64,000 nucleotides of DNA, taken from positions 2,178,561 through 2,242,560 of the forward strand of contig NW_020257756.1 of assembly GCF_003255815.1 (NCBI RefSeq). Direction: 5' to 3'. The stretch is from Theropithecus gelada. Lineage: Eukaryota > Chordata > Mammalia > Primates > Cercopithecidae. The notes under the pieces were generated by a model. The model was not told the origin of the DNA and did no database searches. It saw only the letters and a program-made list of their open reading frames with translations. Positions 45,779-57,560 of the stretch are shown in pieces (positions within the stretch are counted from its first letter, which is position 1; every line of letters starts with the position of its first letter). The position numbers and the translations under genes were made by a program.

Positions 45779-47092
45779 TGGAGGGTTAGCGTAGGTAAGA
45801 GGTATCTAAAGACTCAGTACTGAGGCACTCTGAAGTTTAGAAATTTGGGAGACTGGAAGGGAATCAGTAAATGAAACTGTGAAAGAGTAGCCAGTGAGGC
45901 AGGAGAGAAATGTGAAGAGTGTGGTGTCCTAGAGGCTGAGTGAAAAAAGTTTTTCAGGAAGGGAAGGAGTGATAAACTCAGTGAAATGTTGCTGGAAAAG
46001 GCTGGGATGACTACAGCTGACTCTTGGTAAAGTGATTATCAGTGACCTTGAAATAAATAATTTTGCTAGAGTGGAAGGACAAGAGCCTGACTAATGTGAG
46101 CCTGAGAGAGAGTGGGAAAAGTATAGAGTGAATATATACACATTTTTTGAGGTGTCATGGAAAAGAAAACAGAAATGGGGCAGTGGCTAGACAAGGATGT
46201 GGACTCAGGAAAAAGTTTTTTTGTTTGTTCGTTTTTTTTCCTTTTTGAGGTATGAATTATCATAATATGTTTGTATGCTGACAGGAAAAACCTAGTAGAG
46301 AAGGAAATATTGTTTAAGCAGGAAACAAAGGAGGTCAGTGGCAGGAGCGTGTCCTGGAGAAAGGGATCCAGTGGGCAGAGAGATGGATGGTTTAAATAAG
46401 AGTAAGGGTAGTAGGGAAGTCAGACTGTGTCAGTACAGATGGAAGGTTGTGGACATTCTAATCAAATTGCTTCTCTTTTCTCTGTGAGATAAGAACTAAG
46501 GTCACCCCTTGATAAAACAGCATATGATAAAAGCAAGTTTTGTTCAGTGCTCTGTTCCCAGTATTTAGAACAGTAATTGGAATATTCAATGGAACATAGT
46601 AAATGCTTAATAAATATTTGTTAAATAAATTAATGGAAGCAAGAGTAATCTTGGGTTGGAAAGGAGAAGGTGCTGTAGAAGTCTCCTGTTGGGTTAAGCT
46701 AGAGTAGTATTAGTGGGTATGATAAAGAGGAACAGTTGGAATAATATGAAAGAAAAATGGAAAGGACTTAAATGTTTAGTTGGTTAAGAGGAAGGGAAAG
46801 TTGAGAGTGACCTATTTGTAGTCTTGAAGATGGTCCTTAGTCTTTCAAATTAAGTGAAAAGCAAATGCCAAACTGTGATGTCATTTAATGATTTGAGAGG
46901 CTTTGCTGAAAACTTTAACCTAGCTTTTATAGAAATGATGTAAGTAATCTGTTTTGTCTGTGCTTACCAAGGACTATCTTAGTGTTTGCCAAGGAATCAA
47001 GTCTTCCTGCCACCACCTTCCAGGAGTTGGGGGAAAATTGTGTTCTGGTCTGCTGCATAAGTGTTTGCTGTTGAAAATTAAATACATATAGA

Positions 47093-47245
47093 CCTTGGAG
47101 CCTGGTTCGTGACTATAGTCTTAGCTGCTTAAGAGGCTGAGATAGAAAGATCTCTTGAGCCCAGGAGTTTGAGGCTGCAGTGACTATGACTGTGCCATTG
47201 TACTGCAGTCTGGGTAATAGAGTGAGACCCCATCTCTAGTATTTA
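47093..47245 (+). mobile_element. Free right Alu monomer (FRAM-like)
   Basis: GGAGCCTGGTTCGTGACTATAG to GAGTGAGACCCCATCTC; joins the Alu start to right-arm text GGCTGCAGTGACTATGAC without the left-arm body. Confidence 0.75.
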
Positions 47246-47249
47246 AGAG

Positions 47250-47695
47250 AATTTTTATTCCAGAGTCTCTCTCTCTCTCTTTACCTCTCTCTTACATCCA
47301 TTTGCAGTTACTCCCCATTTCATTCCTTAATTTCCTAACCCTGAGCAACCACAGGTCTACTTCCTGTTTCTATGAATTTGCCTATTTTAGACATTTTATA
47401 TAAACAGAACCATGCGAGAATATGTGGTCTTTCATGACTGGTGTCTTTCACTTAGGATAATGCCATAGGCTCATCCATGTTGTAGTATCTGTCAATATTT
47501 CATTCCTTCTTATGGAGGAATAATATTTCATTTTACGAATGTACACCATATTTGATTTATCCATTCATCAGTTAGTAAACATTTGGGTTGCTTCCACTTT
47601 GGGGCTATTAAGGATAATGCTTCCGTGAACATTCATGTACACATTTTTGTGTGAACACATGTTTTCATTTCTCTTGGGTATGTGCTTGATTAATT
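47250..47695. mobile_element. L1M (L1ME/L1MC-like) fragment
   Basis: AATTTGCCTATTTTAGACATTTTATATAAAC, GGCTCATCCATGTTGTAG and CCATTCATCAGTTAG; third copy of this L1 region in the window. Confidence 0.75.
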
Positions 47696-48340
47696 CACTC
47701 CTGTGCAGACTTCAGAATAGCACTTCTGCTATCTCTGGGCTTCTATATTTTTCAAAGCTTTTAAATGTGTTACCAATTAGGAATGTTGTAGCCCCTGTCG
47801 TAGTCGCTTAAAAAAATATTCAGGTCTCATGTTGGCTTACATAAAATTGTATGACATCTAAATTAATCCACCACTGTATCGCACATGCCTCAGTTGAAGC
47901 ATATTTAAGAAGGCTGTAGCCCATCTGCTGATGGTACATGCTGTCATTGTGGCTTAGTAGCCAGGTAGATGGATGGATATAAGAGATTTCAAATTATAAT
48001 AATTTATAATTTTGCCTTCTCTCCTTTATTATGATAAAAATGTAAGTGCTTACTAACTACTGTTAACGATGCAACTTTAACTCAAAGTTCCTTGTATCTT
48101 TCTTTCAAGCTTCTAAATTATTTTAATTGAAGAGCTTCCCAAGATTCAAGGTGAATTTAAAGTTAAAAGATTGTCATTTGTAAGTACTTAACTGTGTGAA
48201 TAAGGCTTTTCTCAGCATTGTACAACTAAATCAAATATAGAAAGAGCATAGAGCACTGGAAGAATAAAAAACAGATAGCATTAACATTGGAAATGTAGTT
48301 AGAGGCTGGTTTGTTAAGGAGCCTAAATACTTGTCTTTAA
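47696..48340. other. Intron, no recognised feature
   Basis: AT-rich; nothing recognised. Confidence 0.45.
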
Positions 48341-48341
48341 A

Positions 48342-48621
48342 TTCTTTTTTTGTTTGAGACAGGGTCTCCCTCTGTGGAGGGTCATGGCTTACTGCAGCCT
48401 CGACCTCCAAGGTTCAGGTGATCCTCTCATCTCAGCCTCCTGGGTAGCTGGGACTACAGTCATGCACCACTATACCTGGCTAATTTTTTTTTTTTTTTTT
48501 TCTGTAGGGATGGGGTTTCACTATGTTGCCTAGCCTGGTCTTGAACTCCTGAGCTCAAATAATCCACCTACCTCAGTTTTCCAAAGTGTTAGCACTACAG
48601 GTGTGAGCTGCCGTGCCCACC
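48342..48621 (-). mobile_element. Old Alu (AluJ-like)
   Basis: Antisense, GGTCATGGCTTACTGCAGCCTCGACC, shortened after CCCTCTGTGG; ends GCCGTGCCCACC. Confidence 0.92.
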
Positions 48622-48728
48622 CAGGTGTGAGATTTTTGTAATGAAAAAATGATCAGGAGTTATATACCCAGTTCTGGCAAGTGCTTAGTTGATTTTATTT
48701 TTAAAAGTAATTCTACAGGTAACATATT

Positions 48729-48921
48729 TCCCTCTTTTTTTTTTTTTTTTTTTTTTAAAAGAGATGGGGTCATACCGCGTTGCCCAGGCTGAGATGCCAG
48801 TGGCTATTCACAGGTATGATCACAGTGCCCTGCAGCCCCTCTAACTCCTGTCCTCAAGTGATCCTCCTGCCTCAGCCTCCTGAGTGACTGGGACTACAGG
48901 CATGCACCACTATGCCCAGAT
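48729..48921 (-). mobile_element. Fossil Alu monomer (FAM-like) retaining 7SL sequence
   Basis: The complement includes CCTGTGAATAGCCACTGGCA, the 7SL 3' domain, and 25 T at the tail. Second such relic in the window. Confidence 0.75.
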
Positions 48922-48976
48922 AGTACATTATCTACTTTAAAATACTAGAATATTACAGATAAAACTAAACAGTTCT

Positions 48977-49280
48977 GGCTGGGTTTGGTGGCTCACACCT
49001 GTAATCCCAGCATTCTGGGAGGCCGAGGTGGGCAGATCACTTGAGGTGAGGAGTTGAGTGAGACCAGCCTGGGCAACATGGTGAAATCCCATCTCTACTA
49101 GAAATACAAAATTTGCCAGGTGTGGTGGTGCATGTCTGTAATCCCTGCTACTCAGGAGGCCGAGGCAGGAGAATTGCTTGAACCCAGGAGACGGAGGTTG
49201 CAGTTAGCCAAGATCGTGCCACTGCACTCCAGCCTGGGAGACAGAGTGAAACTCTCTCTCAAAACAAAAACAAAAACAAG
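48977..49280 (+). mobile_element. Alu with 15-bp TSD
   Basis: Starts GGCTGGGTTTGG and ends with (CAAAAA)n. Flanks AAACTAAACAGTTCT and AAACTGAACAATTCCT. Confidence 0.94.
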
Positions 49281-49457
49281 AAACTGAACAATTCCTGACC
49301 ACTTATGTTGCTCTAGTGCTCTCTCCCACTTCCCACTCTTCAACATTTAGAGCTGATATTAGGGAGAAGACAAGGAATATGTTTGTATTCTTGTTGAATA
49401 CAAACATTATTCTTGAAGAATATGGGTAATAATGATACTATCGGAGAGTTGGATATA

Positions 49458-49759
49458 CAGGCTAGAGTGCAGTGGCACAATCATGGCTCACTACAGTCTC
49501 AACCTCCCAAGGCTCAGGTGATCCTTCTGTCCCTTACCCCCAGTAGTTGGGACTACAGGTGCTTTCCACCATGCCTAGCTAATTAATTTGTGTGTGTGTG
49601 TGTGTATAGTTTTTTGTTTTGTTTTGTTTTGTTTTGTTTTGTAGAGACAGGGTTTCACCATATTGCCCAGGCAGGTCTTGAACTCCTGGGATCAAGTGAT
49701 CTGCCCGCCTGAGCCTCTCAAAGTGCTGAGATTAAAGGCATGAGCCACCGCATCTGGCC
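49458..49759 (-). mobile_element. Old Alu lacking its A-tail end, with expanded linker
   Basis: Antisense, starts AGGCTAGAGTGCAG. The middle linker has grown into (GT)n and (TTTTG)n at 49589-49643. Confidence 0.9.
49589..49643. repeat. Compound (GT)n / (TTTTG)n microsatellite in Alu linker
   Basis: About nine GT units, TATAG, then about six TTTTG units. Confidence 0.9.
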
Positions 49760-50114
49760 ACAGGTTTTCTATATAGAGGAAACAAATGGAACTCTTAGAG
49801 TGGATGAGCTCCCTGAAGCAGAATATAAGCCAGGAACCAACACAGATATCAAGCATTCTTTGTTATCATTAAGATATATAAGATAAATGAGCATGTTTTG
49901 AGATAAATTATTATTTTAAAAAGGGAAAGATGGAAGATTCAGAAGAGAAAAGTGCTATTTAATTCATTCAGCAAACATTTGTTGAATGCCTGTCAGGCTC
50001 TGAGCTTGTTACCAGTGTTTCAAAAATGGAAACTCACAATCCTTCAGGAGCTTGCAAGCATACCTACAATTATAGGATAATGTGACTGACTGACTTATCA
50101 AAAACACGTAACAT

Positions 50115-50403
50115 AGCCGGTCTGGCGGCTCATGCCTATAACCCCAGCACTTTGGGAGGCTGAGGCAGGAGGATTGCTTGAGCTCAGGAATTTGAGACTG
50201 GCCTGGGCCACGTTGTGAGACCCTTATCTCTACAAAAACCAAAAAAAAATTACCCAGGTGTGGCTCTGCGTGCCTGTGGTATCAGTTACTTGGGAGGCTG
50301 AGGTGGGAGGATCGCTTGACCCCAGAAGGTGGAGGCTGTAGTGAGTTGTGATTATGCCACTGCACTCCAGCCTGGGGGACAGAGCAAGACTCTGTCTTAA
50401 AAC
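50115..50403 (+). mobile_element. Old Alu (AluJ-like)
   Basis: Starts AGCCGGTCTGGCGGCTC; ends CTGTCTTAAAACC. Confidence 0.92.
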
Positions 50404-50572
50404 CAAGAAAGAAGAGAGAAAAGGAAGGGAGGAAACACTTCTACTGTATATCTCTAACCCTGTTACTTCCTAAAATTTAGTCTTGTAGCTAGCTCCACTA
50501 CTCCAATAGTGTCATTATTACTGATATCCTTCAAGAATAACATTTGTATTCAACATGAAAAGAGAAGAAGTT

Positions 50573-50873
50573 GACTGGGCACGGTGGTTCACACCTGTAA
50601 TCCCAGCACTTTGGGAGACTGAGGCAGGTGGATCTCTTGGGTCCAGGAGTTTGAGACGAGCTTGGGCAACATGGTGAAACCTGTCTCTACAAAAAATACA
50701 AAAATTAGCCTGGTGTGGTGATGCATGCCTGTAGTCCTAGCTGCTTGGGAGGCTGAGGAGGGAGGATTGCTTGAGCCCAGGAGGCAGAGGCTGCAGTGAG
50801 CTGAGATTGTGCCACTGCACTCCAGCCTGGGGGGCAGTGAGACTATGTCTCCGGAAAAAAAAAAAAAAAAAAA
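50573..50873 (+). mobile_element. Alu
   Basis: Starts GACTGGGCACGG, ends in a 20-base A-run. AAAGAGAAGAAGTT and AAAGAGAAGAGATT flank it. Confidence 0.94.
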
Positions 50874-51300
50874 GTAAAGAGAAGAGATTAAGAACAGCAT
50901 GAAGTAACCTCAACATTAAAGGGGCTGAAAGAGGAAGTACTAAGAGGAGCCAGTTTAGATATAAGACAACTGAGAAGGACCTACTTACTGGAGAAGGTAG
51001 GAAGAGGAGTAAGAAGAATCTTTGTAGCTGTGGTGCAGGAGAATGTTAAATATAAGTGTCATGATACACAGAGGTCAAATAAGATGAGGACTGAAAGGTG
51101 TCCTTTGGTTTTGGCAAACTTGGTGACCTTAGTGTGATTTATTTAGTGGAGTGGAAAGAGGTTTGGAAAGGTAGAAGTGAAGGCAAGGACATAACTGAGA
51201 GAATAGCAGACATTTCCAAAATACTGAAAGAGGAGAAAGGAAGAGCAAGTAAACAAGGGATTAAGGGAGGAGTTTTTTCCATCTAGATGGGGGAGACTTC

Positions 51301-51798
51301 AGTGTATTTCTATGTCTGTGAAAGAAGTGTAGTGTTCTTATGATGGGAGGGGTGGTATGAGCCCCAGAATATTTACAACATTTTAAAAGGTAAGAGTGAG
51401 TTTTTAAACTTACTAAATTAAAATATTAATACTAATTATAAATTTAATTAGAAAATGTTAAGTTTTTAAAAAATATTTAGGCAGGCCATCTCAACCAAAT
51501 GACATGTAAATGTGCAAATATGCTCTTAGGTCTAGAGTTTGTTTAGTAGATTCTGCTTACTGTAACTACTTTGAGAATAGTGGCTTGTTTCTGTGAATGG
51601 GGTGTTCTTGTGTTTTTAAAGGAGAAATTGTGTTTAAAATTATTTTGATAGTTTTGGGGACGATAGCTAAATACCAGGTTAGAATCTTTATTTTCTGCAA
51701 CGTAAGATAATCATTTTTTTGAAAAGAATTTAAGGAAGAATCCAAGCCTCTTCAAACTAAATCACCCTGCTTAAATTTTATGACATAAAATTTCTTTC
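51301..51798. other. Intron, no recognised feature
   Basis: AT-rich; nothing recognised. Confidence 0.45.
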
Positions 51799-52107
51799 GG
51801 CTGGGTGTGGTGGCGCATGCCTATAATCCCAGCACTTTGGGAGGCTGAGGCAGGTGGATCACTTGAGGTAAGGAGTTCAAGACCAGCCTGAGCAACAGGG
51901 TGAAACCCCATCTCTACTAAAAATACAAAAAAAATTAGCTGGGCATGGTGGTGCACACTTGTAATCCCAGCAACTAGGGAGGCTGAGACAGGAGAATCTC
52001 TTGAACCCAAGAGGCGGAGGTTGCAGTGAGCTGAGATCACGCCATTGCACTCCAGCCTGGGCAACAAAAGCAAAGCTCCATCTCAAAAGAAAAAAGAAAA
52101 AAAAAAG
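51799..52107 (+). mobile_element. Alu (full length)
   Basis: Starts GGCTGGGTGTGG, ends with an A-rich tail containing G. Confidence 0.95.
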
Positions 52108-52382
52108 ATAATGCTGTCTTTCTTTTCTTGAGATAGATGTGATGGGAAGGTTTGTCAGGAATGTTGTGGGATTTATGTGAGACAAAAGTGTAACAGAATC
52201 CTAGACTTAAAAATATGCCATCAAGATATATGTGTATATTCATAAATATTAAAGTATTTTATAACTTACAGTATATATATTTTTAACATTCGTGATTTTA
52301 TTTGACTTACCCAGTAATCTTGGGATGCAGTCAGAGCTCAAGGTATGGAAACAAAGCCAGACGATGACTTGACTGTCTTGGA

Positions 52383-52551
52383 CTGTAGCTGGGGACTATA
52401 GGCATGTGCCACCACTCTTGGCTAACTTTTTGTAGAGACAGGGTTTTGCCATGTTGCCCAGGCTGGTCTCAGACTCCTGGACTCAAGCTCTCTGCCCGCC
52501 TTAGCCTCCCAAAGTGCTGGGATTATAGACGTGAGCTATTGAGCCTGGCCA
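52383..52551 (-). mobile_element. Alu left arm and linker, right arm missing
   Basis: Starts GTAGCTGGGGACTATAGGC and ends GAGCCTGGCC. No tail; a remnant. Confidence 0.88.
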
Positions 52552-52954
52552 GAAATTTTCAACAGCTTTTTGTTTATTGAATTTCTGTTGTGTGCTACTT
52601 ACGAATATTTTTCAACATTGAGCTAAGAACCAGAAATGGTAATTCTAATACGGTAGTATTTAAATAATTAGTTACAGGATATGTGTATTGTTTTAATAGG
52701 TAGATACACAAACAATTTTTCTTAAGTTCAACCCAATTTTAGTTTTTGAGTCCTTTTTCAAGTGGTTCCACTTACAGAATTGATACTTTATGTTTTATTC
52801 TTTCCTTGAGGTCTTCAAAGAAGGAGAACATTTATTTTTTGAAATTACCATATGGACCTTTTGGTCCCTTTTATATTTCTGTCGTATATAACGGGATCTT
52901 ACTTATTTCATTTTTCCTATATCTTGAGATAGTTTGCTATATCATCCTAGGAAC
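52552..52954. other. Intron, no recognised feature
   Basis: AT-rich; nothing recognised. Confidence 0.45.
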
Positions 52955-53245
52955 TATTTTATTTATCTTAATTTTACTTTAAGTTCTGGGATACATATGC
53001 AGAATATGCAGGCTTGTTGCATAGATAGACATGTGTCATGGTGGTTTGCTGTACCTATCAACCCGTCATCTGGGTTTTAAACCCCTCATGCATTAGGTAT
53101 TTGTCCTAATGCTTTCCCTCCCCTTGTCCCCCACCCCCCAGCAGGCCCCAGTGTGTGATGATCCCCTCCCTGTGTCCATGTGTTCTCATTGTTCAGCTCC
53201 CACTTGTGAAGAACATGTGGCGTTTGGTTTTCAGTTCCTAGGAAC
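52955..53245 (-). mobile_element. Primate L1P 3'-UTR fragment, 5' truncated
   Basis: Complement of the L1P/L1PB 3' end: TACTTTAAGTTCTGGGATACATATGC, GCATTAGGTATTTGTCCTAATGC, CAGTGTGTGATGATCCCCTCCC, GAACATGTGGCGTTTGGTTTT. The open frame at 53109 is non-coding L1 text. Confidence 0.88.
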
Positions 53246-53489
53246 TGTTTTATCTTTACTACTTAGTTATTTCCAACTGTATTTAAAAGAGACCAAAATA
53301 ATAAGAAAGCAGAAAAATGGTGGAGTCATCTAGAAGGATAGTGCAATTTTGGAAAAAAAAAACAACACTATTTTATCATCTTTCCAGAAAGTATAAAGTG
53401 TAGAGACAGTATTTTTGTAGTGTTTGCCCTCCTTTTTCTTTTTTTTAAACTTTCATTGAACACATTTGAGAATTGAGAATTTTTCATTT

Positions 53490-54055
53490 TCTGCTCCTAA
53501 TGACAGGAAGTTTACAAGATGTTTCAGTTATTAGATGAATCAGGGGATGGTGTAAAGCCAGTGATAGTGGCACCCAAAACTGTAGTGATGTTGAAATTGA
53601 CCATATAAGGGAAATCTCAGACCATGAGTTGTCAGATGACAATATTCTTGATCATTTTTCTCAAACTCAATAATTGATAAGTGAACAAACATTTCTGAGC
53701 ACAGAAAGTAAATGTGGTTTCTCATATAAGTAGTCATTCAACAGAAAGGATTTTATCATGCAATATTTTGCAAAAAGAACTTGGAGCATCTTGTTTTGCT
53801 TTAGAGACGTGTGACAAAATTCTTTTTCTTCTATATTTGACGCAAAAATTTACTTGAGATAGTTCATTAGTGGACTGATGCTGAAGGTAGGTGTGTGTAC
53901 CTCATCTACAAATGAAAATGGTAATTTTGAAGCAGAGAGAATGTCTGTCTCTTCCAGAAATTACGAGTTGTCAAGGGTTTCAAAAGTAAAGCGTCCTATG
54001 ATACAAGTGCAAGAAGTGGTAGAAGTAAAGAAAAGCTAAAACCTATTAGAAATGT
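53490..54055 (+). pseudogene. Possible piggyBac-like transposase fossil
   Basis: In one frame (from about 53564) the sequence reads D-S-G-T-Q-N-C-S-D-V-E-I, then I-S-D-H-E-L-S-D-D-N, an acidic S/D-E-rich start like piggyBac transposases. After stops comes basic text with R-K-D-F-I-M-Q-Y-F-A-K-R-T-W-S. Frameshifts follow. The family could be a MER75/MER85-type relic. Alternatives are a processed pseudogene or chance. Confidence 0.35.
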
Positions 54056-54061
54056 ATTTGA

Positions 54062-54330
54062 GGCCAGGCGCAATGGCTTATGCCTGTAATCCCAGCACTT
54101 TGGGTGGCTGAGGCAGGCAGATCACCTGAGGCTGGGAGTTCAAGACCAACCTGGCCAACATGGGTGAAACCCCCTAAAAATACAAAAAATTAGCCAGGCG
54201 TGGTGGCACACGCTTGTAATCCCAGCTACTCGGGAGGCTGAGGTAGGAGATTCGCTTGAAGCTAGGAGGCCAGATGTTGCATTGAGCCAAGATCATGCCA
54301 CCACACTCCAGCCTGGGTGACTGTCTCATT
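54062..54330 (+). mobile_element. Alu
   Basis: Starts GGCCAGGCGCAATGG. Ends CTGGGTGACTGTCTC and its tail has become the following GATA/GA microsatellite. Confidence 0.93.
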
Positions 54331-54331
54331 C

Positions 54332-54369
<38 letters not shown>

Positions 54370-54370
54370 C
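54331..54370. repeat. (GATA)n/(GA)n microsatellite
   Basis: About three GATA units and then about fourteen GA units at the tail of the Alu. Confidence 0.95.
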
Positions 54371-54470
54371 ATTTAAAACCAAGAATCAGTACTTAAAAGA
54401 TGAATGTTTCTAGGATTAGGCCTGACAGTTGATGAGGAGTTAGTTACATTTGAAAAAAAAAATAAAACCT

Positions 54471-54789
54471 GGCCGGGCACGGTGGCTCACACCTGCAATC
54501 CCAGCACTTTGGGAGGCTGAGGTGGGCAGATCACAAGATCAGGAGATTGAGACCATCCTGGCTAACACAGTGAAACCCTGTCTCTACTAAAAATACAAAA
54601 CAAACAAACAAACAAAAAAAACTAGCCGGGCGTGGTGGCGGTTGCCTGTAGTCCCAGCTACTTGGGAGGCTGAGGCAGGAGAATGGCATGAACCCAGGAG
54701 GCGGAGCTTGCAGTGAGCTGAGATCCGGCCACTGCACTCCAGCCTGACAGAGTGAGATGCTATCTCAAAAAAACAAAAACAAACAAAAC
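54471..54789 (+). mobile_element. AluY with Old World monkey features
   Basis: GGAGATTGAGACCATCC, AACTAGCCGGGCG and GATCCGGCCACTGC; the last change is shared with the young copy at 30083. The tail contains (CAAA)n. Confidence 0.93.
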
Positions 54790-55039
54790 ACCTTTTGGCC
54801 ATTCGAGGTCTAGATAACTTCAAAACCAAGTTATTATGGAATAAGAAATTGGGTTTACTCTCTTTTAAAGTCTTAATAAAATGCTTAATGAAGTTGTTTC
54901 ATTGTTCTCTTATTAAAAGGGTCCATTGTGATGTTTGTTTCCCCTGGTATACTGACTATTTAAACATGGACAGAAGTTATTTCTTCTCTGTCTATAATAA
55001 CTCCTCCTTCTGTTTTCTCTAACACAACACACAGTTCTT

Positions 55040-55150
55040 TTGTTTTTAATTTTTAGTGCATGAGGGCAGGGCCTGTGTTTGTCTTGTTGATGATTAATCT
55101 CCAGCACCTTACCTAGTGCCTGACACATGTAAATGTGCAATAAATCTGTC
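55040..55150 (+). mobile_element. L2 3'-end fragment
   Basis: GCATGAGGGCAGGGCCTGTGTTTGTC, CCTAGTGCCTGACACATG and CAATAAAT are the L2 3' terminus. Confidence 0.65.
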
Positions 55151-55167
55151 GGACAAGTAGTTTCTTT

Positions 55168-55458
55168 CCTTTTTTTTGTTCCAGAAGACAGGGTCTCACT
55201 CTGTCACCCAGGCTGGAATGCGGTGGTGTGTGTGATCATGGCTCACTGCAACCTCCACCTCCTGGGTTCAAGGGATTTTTCCACTTCAGCCTCCTACAGG
55301 CACGTACCACTATGCTTGGCCAATTTCTGTATTTTTTTTGCAGAGGTGGAGTTTCACTATGTTGCCCAGGCTGGCCTCGAACTCTTGGACTCAAATGATC
55401 TGCCTGCCTTGGCCTCCCAAAGTGCTGGGATTACAGGCGTGAGCCACAACGCCTGGCT
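55168..55458 (-). mobile_element. Alu
   Basis: Antisense; lacks the GAGTAGCTGGGATT segment. Ends ACGCCTGGC. It is the last Alu before the terminal YAF2 exons. Confidence 0.93.
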
Positions 55459-56920
55459 GTAAACAGGTGGTTTTTTATAAAATCTTTCCTTGGTTAGATT
55501 TTTGGGCTTTTGTTAGCCAGAGTATCAGCAGATTCACAGTAGGTTTGGATTTAGTCCAGCCTTTTTTATTCAATGATATTTACCACGTTGCTTCAATTTG
55601 CCATATATTTTGGTGTTACTAAGCAGATTACTTCTTTCTGAAATTTGAGTTATGCTATCTCTTTTTAGTAAAGAATCAGTCTTTGTTTTTAATATTCTTT
55701 GTCTTTCTTTCCTTTCTTTCATCTTACCTGTCCAACATGACAAAGCTCAATTATGATGAAGTTGATCAAGCCTAAAATATTATTCCTATAATATTTAGCA
55801 CATGGGATTTTTGTCAGTGGGGGTGGAAGGCAGACCATAGTTGAAAACTACATATATGAAGCCAACATGCGTTGACCTCCTGCTCACACAGGTGGTCAGC
55901 TAGCCCCAAAAATATTCTGTCCTAATAAGTAATGAAATGCTCCCCCTTTTCTTACATTATAGTAAATGAATAGACTGCCAAATTTTATACAGTCTATTTG
56001 GGCTGTCTATGAAAGATACATAGGGATCCCCAAATTGGTGAATATCATAGCTGACAAATACAGTCTAATCATGGCATATGTTAATAAGTAGATGATGGAC
56101 TGTAGTTGGCCAGTGGCTTAGTCAGTAGTCATTTATTAACTAGGCAACCATTTTGTGCACATTAACTCCTCATCGTGGATCCTTTGGCATTACTAAAAGT
56201 GTACTGTCAAAACCATGAATGATAAATCTGTGAACATAAAAAGGTATATTTTATAAATGATACTCTGTCCTTTATTTCCTGAGTTAACTATTTCCCACTC
56301 TAAAATTTCCTCCTATCCTGATTTTTCTCATCAAATAGAAAAGGGATCATAAACCTTAAGATACCTGGAGATAGAAGGGCTTTCTTTTTAGTAGGACATG
56401 GAGTTGAGTGACTTATGACATTGTAAAAAGATCATCATAAACTGTGTTCCTCCTACCTTCAGTGAAAGCTCTTTAGCCCTACAGAGCAGCAGAGAACTTT
56501 AGTTGAATAATTAAACTATATTTGAATAATTAAACTTTATTTGAAAAATTAAACTACATTTATGTTTTATGCTTCTTTTCTCTCAAAATTCAACCAGATG
56601 AAATAATCCTAGAATTGAGGTACAAAATCGTAATCTTTAAGTGAAAATCAACCTTCACATTAAAGTAAGAATAAAAGTGGAATAGTTGTGTAGTATACAT
56701 TTAGGAAAGCCTAGGATGAAAAGGGAACGATGTACTCAAGAACAGAAAAAAAGAACCACTACAGAAAATTTGTTGATGGTTAGAAAATAACAACAAACAA
56801 CACTAGGTACAGAGATTACATGATCACTTATTAGACCACTAGTCTCACATTTTTACTTCTACTGTGGTGTAGTACCTTTCTATTTCAGACTAATGCAAGT
56901 AATTGTTGTAAAATTCAAGT
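55459..56920. other. Intron, Alu-free, no recognised feature
   Basis: AT-rich; no exon or RNA gene recognised. Contains the short tandem repeat at 56503. Confidence 0.45.
56503..56560. repeat. Three imperfect tandem copies of a 19-20 bp unit
   Basis: TTGAATAATTAAACTATAT, TTGAATAATTAAACTTTAT and TTGAAAAATTAAACTACAT in direct succession. Confidence 0.9.
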
Positions 56921-57560
56921 CTGAATTTCTTCAGTGACTTCTCATCACTTAAGAATAAAATCAGACTGCTTAGGTTTTAATCGTGGGATCCCTTCTTATC
57001 TATCCAACTTGGTTTTTTTCACTCTCTCTACCACATTGCTCTCCATCTCAAACTTTATCCTATAGTAGTACCAGTATTCACCAGATATATTGCACTTCTT
57101 CATGCTTCTTTTTAAAGTGTGATCCCCAGAGACCTCAGCATAACTTGGAAACTAGTTAGAAATACAGTTTCTTGGGCTCTACTTCAAGGCCTACTAAATC
57201 AGAAACCCTGAGGGTAGGCTAAGCAAGCTAAGCCTTTTAGGTGATTCTGATGTACCTTAAATTTGAAAACTGCCACCTTAACCCTTTTCTTTTTTTAACC
57301 TCAGCCATTAACTACCATACTGTCAATATCACTTTTATTTGTGCAACTCTTAATCTACATCTCAAACTCTATGTCAGTCCTATTTTTTAAGTTGTATATT
57401 GGACATCTGTCCTGGATATCCTTTCAGTACTTCAGACTATCTAGGCCCTGAGCAAAATTCATTATCCATCTCCTGAAACCTACTTTACATACTGTTTCCT
57501 ATTTTCTCTCAGCCTGGCAGCTTTGATTCTTAGATTGTACAATATTTTCTCATTATTTTT
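56920..57560 (+). mobile_element. Old L2 fragment with nested MER5A
   Basis: TTCAGTGACTTCTCATCACTTAAGAATAAAATC matches L2. A MER5A-type element lies at 57113-57271 (GCATAACTTGGAAACTAGTTAG, TTTAGGTGATTCTGATGTACC). The continuation after 57272 is less certain. Confidence 0.55.

Larger units (their letters stand above)
42110..46960 (-). mobile_element. Antisense L2 LINE shattered by at least seven insertions
   Basis: L2 complement runs in order through 42110-42553, 42964-43243, 43542-43800, 44262-44355, 45607-45656 and 45779 to about 46960 (AGCAGTGAACAAAATATAAG; GGTTTTAAGCAGAGGAATAATG; GTATCAGTGGAGGTGGTAAG; AAGTAGGCAGTTGG; GAATGAGGTCACCAAGAGG; CAGTGAGGCAGGAGAGAAATG). Between them lie an MLT1 LTR, Alus, two MER5-type elements, and an L1 inside one of them. 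Confidence 0.72.
49945..51300 (-). mobile_element. Antisense L2 LINE, interrupted by two Alus
   Basis: TTCATTCAGCAAACATTTGTTGAATGCC at the start, and GTCAAATAAGATGAGGACTGAAAGG, GGCAAACTTGGTGACCTTAGTG later. The open frame at 51098-51286 is part of this. Confidence 0.6.
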
